NCBI GenBank assembly: GCA_016213125.1
Contig: JACRBR010000195.1
Coordinates: 1 to 32,306 of the forward strand
Length of the DNA: 32,306 nt
Direction: 5' to 3'
Origin: Chloroflexota bacterium
GTDB taxonomy: Bacteria; Chloroflexota; Dehalococcoidia; DSTF01; JACRBR01
Shown: positions 1-7,019 of the stretch, one piece after another
Layout: each line of letters opens with the position of its first letter
How positions within the stretch are numbered: the stretch's first letter is position 1
Notes under the pieces: generated by a model
What the model saw: only the letters and a program-made list of their open reading frames with translations
Databases searched by the model: none
What the model was told of the DNA's origin: nothing
Position numbers and translations under genes: made by a program

Positions 1-655
1 GCGTCTGCTCATTCCTAACGGCCTCGCCGTCGGCGTCGGCTATGCCGGCTTCATCGTCGATACCGCCTTTGCGTCCGGCGCCCGCGAGGACGCCGCGCTT
101 CCCGCCATCCAGAACGCCTGGCTCCTCGCCGGCCTCCCCATCGCGCTGCTCGGTCAGGCCGTGGGTCAGGCGGCCTTCCCGCGCCTCGCCGCCCGCGCCG
201 AGGAACGCGACTGGCGTGGAATGCGCGCGGTGCTGGTCGGCGCGCTCGCTGCCGCGCTCGCCCTCGCCGTTCCGGCCCTGTTGTCGATGCTCTTCCTCGG
301 CCGCACAGTTGTCCGCGTCCTCTTCGAACACGGCGAGTTCGGTCCCGGCGCCGGGGACGTCACCTACGACGTCCTCTTCGCCTACGCCGTCGCCCTCCCC
401 GCCTATGTGGCCACCGAGGTCGTCACCCGCGGCCTCATCGCCATGCGCGATACACGCACGCCGCTCCTCACGAACGCCGTCCAGCTCGCGGGTCGCGTGC
501 TCATCATTGCGCTCCTGCTCGACGGGAGCGGCGTCGTTGCCATCCCCATCGCCTTCGCCGTCACCGCAACTGTTGAGACGTTCTTGCTGTCCGCCGTTCT
601 CGCCATGAAGCTGCGGTCGCGCCTGTCAGCGTCACCGGCCGCTGCGTACGCGTAG
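1..655 (+). CDS. murJ: Lipid II flippase MurJ, C-terminal part (5' end outside window)
   Basis: This is the last 217 residues of a MurJ/MviN-type protein, read in frame from base 2. MurJ is a polytopic inner-membrane protein of the MOP superfamily that flips lipid II for peptidoglycan synthesis. The fragment has several hydrophobic segments and family-typical stretches: NAWLLAGLPIALLGQAVGQ followed by AAFPRLA, then a hydrophobic helix leading to VLFEHGEFG, then the loop with RGLIAMRDTRTPLL. It ends at a TAG four bases before the stop of the convergent acyltransferase-like gene. No frame disruption is seen. The assignment rests on these family motifs; only the missing N-terminal half limits certainty. 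Confidence 0.9.
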   Translation, partial: RLLIPNGLAVGVGYAGFIVDTAFASGAREDAALPAIQNAWLLAGLPIALLGQAVGQAAFPRLAARAEERDWRGMRAVLVGALAAALALAVPALLSMLFLGRTVVRVLFEHGEFGPGAGDVTYDVLFAYAVALPAYVATEVVTRGLIAMRDTRTPLLTNAVQLAGRVLIIALLLDGSGVVAIPIAFAVTATVETFLLSAVLAMKLRSRLSASPAAAYA

Positions 656-659
656 GCCG

Positions 660-1517
660 TCACGCGTCCGGCGCGCTCCTGTCGGCGGTGAGGTCCGCCT
701 CGTACGCGCCCCAGAACTCGCGTGGCAACAGCAGCCCGATCTCGACCATCACCTGGCGCGCCAGGCGCCGATCCTCCTCCCCGGCCGGCAGCTCGTGCGT
801 CGCGCGCGTCACCCGGAAGGCGGGCCCGAAACGCGCGTGCAGCGTGCCTGCGTCGTCCTCCCATAACCCGGCGGGCAACAGCGGCTCCCGCCGCGACGCC
901 ATGCCCAAGAACCGGCCAACGCCCTCCTGCGGTTCGATCAGCCGCCCGCTCGACTCGAGCCCTTCAGGGGTGATCGCGATCGGTCCCGCGTCCAAGGCGC
1001 GCAGCAGCTCACGCAGCGCCGATGCCCGCCCCAGCCGCAACTCCTCCCGCCGCGGCATGACGACGAACCCGTACACCAGCGATACTCGCCGGAAGAGCCA
1101 TCGAATTAGCCGCATTGGGATCGGTATGGGGCCCGCGCGTAGCCCCAGGTATTCGCTCGTGAACGTCCAGCGGATTTCAGGCAGGCCCGGCCGCCGCTCC
1201 GCGATTGCGGTCGAGGCCACCATCGCGCAGTGAAACGGCCGCAGGCCCCGTCGCGAGTAGTGGTTCATCACCAGCACGAAGTTGCCGCTCTCGGGGATGT
1301 GTTCGATGCCCTCGATCCGTCGCGGGCATGCCCGGTTCGCTTCCAGCACGATCCGGCTGTCGCGCACGAAGGACCGCGAGCGGCCAAGCACCAACGAAAC
1401 CGCGAGCCCCGGCAGACGCCACATCGGCACGCTGTACATCGGCCGTCTGGCAGGGGGCGTGCCGTTTGAAGCCGTCATACACAGTCCGTCGTTCATACGG
1501 TCCAGGGCGACGGGCAT
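660..1517 (-). CDS. PlsC/LPLAT-like acyltransferase with a degenerate HX4D motif
   Basis: A 285-residue protein resembling glycerolipid acyltransferases of the LPLAT superfamily. It has the IEGIEHIPESGNFVLVMNH lead-in to block I and an ITPEG block III motif (residues 182-186), with basic and hydrophobic stretches between that could lie on the membrane. The catalytic HX4D box reads H86-YSRR-G91, so the usual Asp is Gly. In known PlsC-type enzymes this Asp is needed for catalysis, so the protein may be inactive, may use another residue, or may be a divergent subfamily. The ATG at 1517 lies six bases after the stop of the TolB-like gene, so the two are probably co-transcribed with argS. Internal ATGs (residues 8, 14 and 27) are alternative starts. 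Confidence 0.65.
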   Translation of the reverse strand: MPVALDRMNDGLCMTASNGTPPARRPMYSVPMWRLPGLAVSLVLGRSRSFVRDSRIVLEANRACPRRIEGIEHIPESGNFVLVMNHYSRRGLRPFHCAMVASTAIAERRPGLPEIRWTFTSEYLGLRAGPIPIPMRLIRWLFRRVSLVYGFVVMPRREELRLGRASALRELLRALDAGPIAITPEGLESSGRLIEPQEGVGRFLGMASRREPLLPAGLWEDDAGTLHARFGPAFRVTRATHELPAGEEDRRLARQVMVEIGLLLPREFWGAYEADLTADRSAPDA

Positions 1518-1523
1518 ACGTCG

Positions 1524-2468
1524 CTACCAGTCGGGCACGTTCTCTTCCATGTCCGTCGTGAACGTCAGCCGCCGCTCGTTCTCGCCGTCCCGGTCCATCA
1601 GGTACAGCTCCGTGTTGCCGTCGCGGCGCGAGAGGAACACGAACCGCGTATCGTCCGGCGAGGTGTTGCTATAGTCGTCGAAGCTCGGATCGCTCGTCAG
1701 CCGCACGTCGTCACCGATGTCGGCGTGCCCGTCGAACGGCTGGTCGCGGGCGAACAGGTCCGTGTTCGTCGAGTCGCCGGGCGCCGCGGATGCGTATGTC
1801 AGCGTCTTCCCGTCGCGTGTGAAGTGCGGGCACACGTCGGCAGAGGGAGTCGACACGATCGTCTTCACTGACTGCGTCTCGATGTCCACCGCGTAGATGT
1901 CGATGTCGTTCCGGTCCTGTTCGATCGCGGCGAAGTACACCTGCTCGCCGTCGCGCGTCCAGGCCGGGAACTCGGAGAACTTGTACGGCCCTGCGATGTG
2001 CCTCGAGTGTCCGCCGTCCGCGTCCATCAGCGCGAGGTAGCTGCCGTCGTCCTCGACGATCTCCACGTACACGATCTGCTTCATGTCCGGCGAGTACTTC
2101 GGGCTCCACTGGTCGAGGTCGGGCGCCGTCGTAAGCCGCCGCGGATCGGAACCATCCGGTGCGATGGTGTAGATGTTGCGCTTCGGCCGCGTGTCCTTGT
2201 TCGAGACGTAGATGATGCGAGAACGGTCGGGCGCCCATGCCGGGTGTCCGCTGACCGCCTCATCGAACGTCAGCTGCTTCAGCTCGCCCGTGTCCGCGTC
2301 GACCGTCCAGACGTTCGTCGTCTGGCCCTGCCGCGCCTCGTACACGATGGGCGCACGTTCAGCAGTACCGCCGTCGCCGTTGCCATCACTGCCGCTGCAC
2401 CCGGTAGCGACCACCACCGCCGCACCCAGGGCCGCCACCGCCACCAGCTTGCCCGCCAACCGCGTCAT
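1524..2468 (-). CDS. TolB-like beta-propeller lipoprotein
   Basis: A 314-residue exported protein. A short basic N-terminus and a hydrophobic core end in VVATGC, a lipobox-like site, then a Ser/Gly/Asp linker. The rest is a run of PD40/WD40-like repeats of the TolB type: each has an NIYTIAPDGSDPRRLTT-like strand pair followed by a W/Y-SPD turn. The last repeat is complete (NTELYLMDRDGENERRLTF) and is followed by VPDW. Such proteins usually sit at the cell surface or in the envelope as scaffolds; no catalytic residues are evident. It follows argS by 64 bases and precedes the acyltransferase by six. Two other genes in this window (12.7 and 29.1 kb) encode related propellers. Confidence 0.85.
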   Translation of the reverse strand: MTRLAGKLVAVAALGAAVVVATGCSGSDGNGDGGTAERAPIVYEARQGQTTNVWTVDADTGELKQLTFDEAVSGHPAWAPDRSRIIYVSNKDTRPKRNIYTIAPDGSDPRRLTTAPDLDQWSPKYSPDMKQIVYVEIVEDDGSYLALMDADGGHSRHIAGPYKFSEFPAWTRDGEQVYFAAIEQDRNDIDIYAVDIETQSVKTIVSTPSADVCPHFTRDGKTLTYASAAPGDSTNTDLFARDQPFDGHADIGDDVRLTSDPSFDDYSNTSPDDTRFVFLSRRDGNTELYLMDRDGENERRLTFTTDMEENVPDW

Positions 2469-2532
2469 GCGTGCCTCACTGTGATCGGCAGCCGTCCACC
2501 GCCGACCAACGACTGACGACCAGCGCCCGTCT

Positions 2533-4209
2533 TCACATCTTGTCCGGCGTGCTCATACCCATCAGCGTCAGCGCCCGCGCCAGCACGATGCGCGCCGCCT
2601 CGCACAGCCGCAGCCGCGCCTTCGAGAGCGGCATCTGCTCATCGTCCAGCACCCGGCACTCCGTGTAGAACTGGTGGAACGCCGTCGCCAGCTCCTGCGC
2701 GTAGTGCGGCAGATGGTGCGGCTCCGAGCGCTCAGCCATGAGCTGCACGAGCTCCGGGAGCTGCAGCATCTTGCGGACCAGGTCCTGCTCCATCGGGTGC
2801 GACAGCAGCGACACGTCCGCGCCCTCCGACGAGAAGCCGCGGTCACCCGCGTTTGCGATGATCCCGGCGATCCGCGCGTGCGCGTACTGCACGTAGTACA
2901 CCGGGTTCTCCGATGACTGCCGCTTCGCCAGCTCCAGGTCGAACTCCATCTGGCTGTCCGCCGACCGCGACAGGAAGAAGAAGCGCGCCGCATCCTCCCC
3001 GACCTCGTCCACGATGTCCCGGATCAGCACGATGTTCCCGGAGCGCTTCGAAAGCCGCACCAGCTCCTCGCCCCGCCGGAAGCTCACGAGCTGGTAGATC
3101 AAGATCTCCAGCCGCGCCGGTTCCACGCCCAGCGCCTGCACGGCGGCTTTCAGCCTTGAGACATGCCCCTGGTGGTCCGCCCCCCAGACGTTCAGCACCC
3201 GGTCAAACCCGCGCGTGTGGAACTTCTCGTAGTGATACGCGATGTCCGACGCGAAGTACGTCGGCCGCCCCGTGCTCCGGATGACGACGTTGTCCTTGTC
3301 CTCCCCCAGCTCGCTCGACGCGAACCACAGCGCCCCCTCTTTCTCGACGAGGAACCCCTGCTCCCGCATCCGCGCCATGGCCGTGTCGTAGACGCTCGGG
3401 CCGTCAGCCGAGTCGTACAGGGATCGCTCCCGGAACCAGACGTCGTAGTGCACGCCGAGCCGCTGCAGGTCGGCGCGGATCCCCTCGACGATCATCTCCA
3501 CCCCGCGCAGCACCATCGCCGGCGGCGGCTCGTCGATCGTCGCGTAGTCGTAGGCATCGCCGCTCTCCGCCCGGATGCGCTTCGCGATGTCGATCATGTA
3601 TTCGCCGGGGTAGCCGTCGGCCGGGATCTCCACGCTCTTCCCCAGCAACTGCTGGTATCGCGCGACCAGCGTCCGCCCGAACACCTCGGTCTGCGTGCCC
3701 GCGTCGTTCACCAGGTACTCGCGCTCGACGTGATAGCCCGCGGCCTCCAGCACCGACGCCAGCACGCTGCCGATCGCCGCGCCGCGCCCGTTGCCCGCCG
3801 TGAGCGGACCGGTGGGGTTCGCGCTCACGAACTCAACCTGCACCCGCTTGCCGTTCCCGATCGGCACGTTGCCGAAGTCCGCGCCCGCAGCCAGGATCGC
3901 GTCCACCTGCCGCGCCAGCCACGGCTCCGAGAGCCGGAAGTTCACGAAGCCGGGCGGGGCCGCCTCCGCCGCCCTCAACATCTCCGTCACCGGAATCCGC
4001 GATGCGATCGTCTTTGCCAGGTCCAGCGGGTTGGCGCGCGCCGCCCGCGCCAGCCGCAGCGGCAGGTTCGTCGCGTAGTCGCCGTGCTCCGGACGTGCCG
4101 GCGTCTCGATCACGATCTCGGGTAGCGGCACCTGCGGCAAATCGCCCGACGCCATCGCAGCGGTCGTGGCCGCCTCGATCATGCCCTCAAGGTCGTTGCG
4201 GATTGTCAT
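2533..4209 (-). CDS. argS: Arginyl-tRNA synthetase
   Basis: A 558-residue class I synthetase that charges tRNA-Arg with arginine. In order it shows the N-terminal Add-1 domain (ARPEHGDYATNLPLRLA), the VEFVSANPTGPL lead into the first signature, the KMSKS equivalent RLSKRSGN (Lys388), and the C-terminal DALR anticodon-binding domain (ENPVYYVQYAHARI to the end). The class I HIGH signature is unusual: the expected HVGH after NPTGPL reads T137-A-G-N140. The reading was checked on the bases at 3787-3810. The rest of the protein looks intact and of normal length. The ATG overlaps the TGA of the upstream DUF402 gene (ATGA), which implies translational coupling. Confidence 0.93.
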   Translation of the reverse strand: MTIRNDLEGMIEAATTAAMASGDLPQVPLPEIVIETPARPEHGDYATNLPLRLARAARANPLDLAKTIASRIPVTEMLRAAEAAPPGFVNFRLSEPWLARQVDAILAAGADFGNVPIGNGKRVQVEFVSANPTGPLTAGNGRGAAIGSVLASVLEAAGYHVEREYLVNDAGTQTEVFGRTLVARYQQLLGKSVEIPADGYPGEYMIDIAKRIRAESGDAYDYATIDEPPPAMVLRGVEMIVEGIRADLQRLGVHYDVWFRERSLYDSADGPSVYDTAMARMREQGFLVEKEGALWFASSELGEDKDNVVIRSTGRPTYFASDIAYHYEKFHTRGFDRVLNVWGADHQGHVSRLKAAVQALGVEPARLEILIYQLVSFRRGEELVRLSKRSGNIVLIRDIVDEVGEDAARFFFLSRSADSQMEFDLELAKRQSSENPVYYVQYAHARIAGIIANAGDRGFSSEGADVSLLSHPMEQDLVRKMLQLPELVQLMAERSEPHHLPHYAQELATAFHQFYTECRVLDDEQMPLSKARLRLCEAARIVLARALTLMGMSTPDKM

Positions 4210-4709
4210 GGGCGGTCAAATGGAAACGCGCGCTGCCGGATGAGTTGCAGGACCTCCTCCACGGCGGCACGCGCATGGTCCACTACCGCCGGAGGGTACC
4301 CCATGGCCTCACTGTGCGCGAGAAACTCGTCCTCGTCCAGCACCCGGGCTTCCTCGTCTGTGTACCAGGCCACATCCAGGTCCAGGTCGACGTACGAGAA
4401 CGCCGCTCCGTCGAATTCCACCGGCGTCGCGATGTTCACGTAGTACCAGATCCGCCCGTCCCGCTGCACCCGGGAGACGTTGTAGTGCCGATCGTCCCAG
4501 AGGTAGGTGTCCGCATGCCACTCCAGCTTCCACGGGCGTGGCTCTTCGCCCAACCGCGGCGGCGAAAGCACCGTGTCGCCCGGACGCTGCGCCAGCACGT
4601 AGAGCGGCCCCTTGTTCGCCACGAACCACGCCGGCCACCGCGCCCGCAACGAGCCGTCGTACTTGCGAATGTCGATCGGCGTCTCCCGCCCGATCAGATC
4701 GTCGTACAC
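4206..4709 (-). CDS. DUF402 protein (nucleoside di/triphosphate phosphatase-like)
   Basis: A 167-residue protein of the DUF402/FomD-like family, small soluble barrels that include Ntdp-type nucleoside phosphatases. The diagnostic C-terminal half is present: WYYVNIATPVEFDG, then YVDLDLDVAW, then VLDEDEF, with the acidic residues that bind divalent metal in this family. A C-terminal helix follows. The start is a GTG at 4709, with a weak GAGGG upstream. Its stop overlaps the argS start by the ATGA arrangement, so it is the first gene of the argS operon. The substrate cannot be told from the sequence. Confidence 0.75.
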   Translation of the reverse strand: MYDDLIGRETPIDIRKYDGSLRARWPAWFVANKGPLYVLAQRPGDTVLSPPRLGEEPRPWKLEWHADTYLWDDRHYNVSRVQRDGRIWYYVNIATPVEFDGAAFSYVDLDLDVAWYTDEEARVLDEDEFLAHSEAMGYPPAVVDHARAAVEEVLQLIRQRAFPFDRP

Positions 4710-4750
4710 GCCCTCAATCGTACTTCAACAGGATCCGCAAGGTGACTGTC

Positions 4751-4780
4751 GTAGGGGCGAGGCACTGCCTCGCCCTGCGG
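4751..4780 (+). repeat. Dispersed 30-base hairpin repeat, copy 1
   Basis: A 30-base element beginning GTAGGGG. It contains the inverted repeat GCGAGGCA-C-TGCCTCGC and ends CCTGCGG. A second copy at 12473-12502 differs at one base only. It lies upstream of the DUF402 gene, in non-coding sequence. Confidence 0.8.
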
Positions 4781-4828
4781 TTGCACGACCATCGCCCCTG
4801 CGGCAGGACCCACCAGAACCCGAAGGGC

Positions 4829-4852
4829 GAAGGGGCCGTCCACGGCCCCTTC
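4829..4852 (-). terminator. Hairpin downstream of the His-rich membrane protein gene
   Basis: A perfect 11-bp stem, GAAGGGGCCGT paired with ACGGCCCCTTC, with a two-base loop. It lies about 30 bases after the stop at 4881 and before the DUF402 operon. It has no U-run on either strand, so it may be a factor-dependent terminator or an RNA-stabilising hairpin. Confidence 0.55.
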
Positions 4853-4880
4853 AATCGCTGCTGGTTGGCGCGCCTACCCC

Positions 4881-6137
4881 CTACTGGGTCACCCCGCTGG
4901 GCGCGTCCGTCGACTTCTTCGCCGCCTGCTGCTTCTCGAACAGGTCGTTGTTCAGGTATGCAAACACGCCGTCCGGGTTTTCGCTCGTCTCCGGCGTCAC
5001 CCACACGTGCATCATCCAGCGCAGGTCCGCCGTGAACCGTCCGCCCTTTGCGACGCAGCTCGCTTCCGTCTCTCCTTCGCTCGCCCCACTGAACCCCACC
5101 AGGCACAACCCCGTGTGCGCGTGCCACAGGTCCAGGTTGCTCGCGAACCCCGCCGGCTCCGCCTCGCGTGTCACGCCGCCGATCCCCGGGACCTGCAGGA
5201 ACCACACCCCGACCAGCTTCTCCGGACCGCCGTCGATCTTGCTGAACAGCAGCCCTTCCGGCTTCGTCGGGTCGAACTTCCCATCCCGCACGTACTCGAA
5301 GTTCAGGTAGTGCTGCCCCATGAACGGGACGTCGCTCGTCGTGTTCACATACCCCGCCGCCGCGGCCTTTTCCGGCGTGTTGAGCTGTTCCGCGACCGCG
5401 TGAGCCTGCTTGATCTGCTCCCGCATCGCCGGCAGATCGGCCTTCGTCACCGTCCCTTCGGGGAACAGCGGCAGCAGCTCATCGTCCGATAGCGTCTCCA
5501 TCTGCGTGAACGTCGGCTGCTTGCCGTGGTCGTGTTCGCCACCGTTCGCTTCGCCGTTGCTCCCCTGCGTCAGCGCGCCCTCGACTTTCTCGGGATCGCT
5601 TCCTCCCGAGCCGCCGGGGTCGCCGCCGCGGATGATTCCTTCGTCCTGCAACGCGGCGGCCACGCCTGCGTCGCCCGCAGCGTCAGTGTGAGTGTGGTCG
5701 CTCGCGACGGCGTTCGCGTCGTCGTGGCTGTGGCCTACCGTCACGCCCGTCGCCCCGATGTACGTCACCGATGCGATGGACACCGTCACCAGCACTACCC
5801 ATGCCACCGTCACCGGCACCGCGCGACGTATCGCCCCTTCGGCCGTCCGCGCGCCCTTCATCGCTGCGATGCTGAACCCCGCCAGCACTGCCGCCGACGT
5901 CACCGCGAGTCCGATCCCGGCAACAAGATGGCCCGGGTTCCCCAGGCTCAGCAGCGTCTCTTCCGAGGCCCCGTTGTTGTGCCGCCATGCGTCGACCGCC
6001 AGGCCGATGAACACCACCAGCATGCCCGCGACCGCGGCCGCGAACCACGTCACGGACTCTGTCAGCCACGCCAGGTTTGCGCGCGTATCACCGCGCGCGC
6101 GCGCTCCTGCGTCTGCGTACCGATCGATACTGGCCAT
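4881..6137 (-). CDS. Three-TM, His-rich membrane protein with a C-terminal WHxH domain; unknown function
   Basis: A 418-residue protein I cannot assign to a named family. The start at 6137 is chosen because GGAGCGGGAA stands just upstream and the sequence before it lacks protein character. It has three hydrophobic helices (about residues 29-49, 68-92 and 105-130), then a histidine-rich linker (GHSHDD, DHTHTD, later EHDHGK) and a Gly/Ser-rich low-complexity stretch. A folded C-terminal domain (about 240-400) carries GQHYLNFEYV, LWHAHTGLCL and MMHVWV. The His and Cys residues suggest metal binding, outside the cytoplasm if the topology is as drawn; this is inference. It starts 52 bases after the TetR stop on the same strand and is probably transcribed with it, so it is the likely regulated target. 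Confidence 0.7.
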   Translation of the reverse strand: MASIDRYADAGARARGDTRANLAWLTESVTWFAAAVAGMLVVFIGLAVDAWRHNNGASEETLLSLGNPGHLVAGIGLAVTSAAVLAGFSIAAMKGARTAEGAIRRAVPVTVAWVVLVTVSIASVTYIGATGVTVGHSHDDANAVASDHTHTDAAGDAGVAAALQDEGIIRGGDPGGSGGSDPEKVEGALTQGSNGEANGGEHDHGKQPTFTQMETLSDDELLPLFPEGTVTKADLPAMREQIKQAHAVAEQLNTPEKAAAAGYVNTTSDVPFMGQHYLNFEYVRDGKFDPTKPEGLLFSKIDGGPEKLVGVWFLQVPGIGGVTREAEPAGFASNLDLWHAHTGLCLVGFSGASEGETEASCVAKGGRFTADLRWMMHVWVTPETSENPDGVFAYLNNDLFEKQQAAKKSTDAPSGVTQ

Positions 6138-6189
6138 GGTTCCCGCTCCTTCCCTGGCCCCCGTTACCCCGAGGCCTTCCCCGTGTGAA

Positions 6190-6870
6190 CTACACCGCGC
6201 TCTCAGAGCGCGCGCGCTCGGCGGGCGCGCTACCGGTATCGGTTTCCTCAGCTTCCCCGGCCAGAGGCGTGAAATACGCCACCAGCATGTCGCCGCACGC
6301 GTCCCGGTACTTCTCCCAGTCCCGACCATCGTTCAGCACGAACGCCTGGTACACCGTCATCGAGACCGCACCCACCGTGAGTTTCGTCATGATAGTGGCG
6401 TCTCCCTTGCGCACCACCCCGTTCCCCATCGCGTTGGTGATCACCTCCGCCATCGGGAGCGCGCGCTTCTCGTTGGCGTCGCGCATCCGTCGGGTCGCCG
6501 CGCTGTCCGGGTCCGTGTTCAGCACCACCAGCCGCACCAGGTCCCGGTTCGCCGCGCACGCCTCGAACACCTGGCCCACCCGCACCCGCACGGCCTGGTC
6601 CAGCGATGCTGACGTCGGCACGTCCGTCAGCGCATGCGCGATGAGCTGGTTGAACTGCTCGCTGAGCGCCGCGAACACATCCTCCTTCGACGCGAAGTAG
6701 AGGTAGATCGTTCCCAGCGCGATCCCCGCCTCCTCCGCGATGTCCGCGATCGTCGTCCCCCGGAAGCCCTGCCGGGAGAACACGGTGCGCGCGGCCGCCA
6801 GTATCTCTTCGCGCCGGGCGGTGCGAGCGGATTCGCTGCGGGTCTTGCGTTCGGCGAGGGGTCGGGACAT
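6190..6870 (-). CDS. TetR-family transcriptional regulator
   Basis: A 226-residue regulator. The N-terminal helix-turn-helix is clear: ARREEILAAARTVFSRQGF, then TTIADIAEEAGIALGTIYLYF and the conserved SKEDVF. The C-terminal ligand-binding and dimerisation half is all-helical and not specific enough to name a ligand. The start at 6870 has AGGAG five bases upstream. The frame is open further 5', but that extension would run into the promoter. A promoter with a palindrome lies just upstream, so it probably represses itself and the membrane protein gene that follows. Confidence 0.9.
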   Translation of the reverse strand: MSRPLAERKTRSESARTARREEILAAARTVFSRQGFRGTTIADIAEEAGIALGTIYLYFASKEDVFAALSEQFNQLIAHALTDVPTSASLDQAVRVRVGQVFEACAANRDLVRLVVLNTDPDSAATRRMRDANEKRALPMAEVITNAMGNGVVRKGDATIMTKLTVGAVSMTVYQAFVLNDGRDWEKYRDACGDMLVAYFTPLAGEAEETDTGSAPAERARSESAV

Positions 6871-6886
6871 CGAAGCTCCTTGGAAC

Positions 6887-6899
6887 TGAACCACGTTCA
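6887..6899 (-). promoter_or_regulatory. Putative TetR operator (autoregulatory)
   Basis: The inverted repeat TGAAC-GTG-GTTCA, two 5-base arms around a 3-base centre, directly abuts the -10 element of the TetR gene promoter. It lies where the transcript would start and 16 bases upstream of the ATG. Position and symmetry fit a repressor-binding site. Confidence 0.6.
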
Positions 6900-6927
6900 T
6901 TCTCATGCCGCTGGGGCACCCTGTCAA
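6899..6927 (-). promoter_or_regulatory. Sigma-A-type promoter of the TetR-membrane protein operon
   Basis: On the minus strand a perfect -35 TTGACA (6922-6927) is followed after exactly 17 bases by GAGAAT (6899-6904), four of six matches to the -10 consensus. It is placed correctly for the TetR gene start at 6870. Confidence 0.65.
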
Positions 6928-6970
6928 CGGCAACGCGTGCGAATTTCGTAAAACCCCACCGCCACAACGC

Positions 6971-7001
6971 AAAGGGGGGCGCGCGTAACGTGCCCCCCTT
7001 T
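6971..7001 (-). terminator. Rho-independent terminator of pnp
   Basis: A 10-bp stem, AAAGGGGGGC paired with GCCCCCCTTT, with an 11-base loop, lies 19 bases after the pnp stop. On the minus strand it is followed by a short TTTG. On the plus strand it ends in TTTT, so it could act in both directions. It separates pnp from the TetR promoter. Confidence 0.75.
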
Positions 7002-7019
7002 TCTATCGATACGCAGGAC

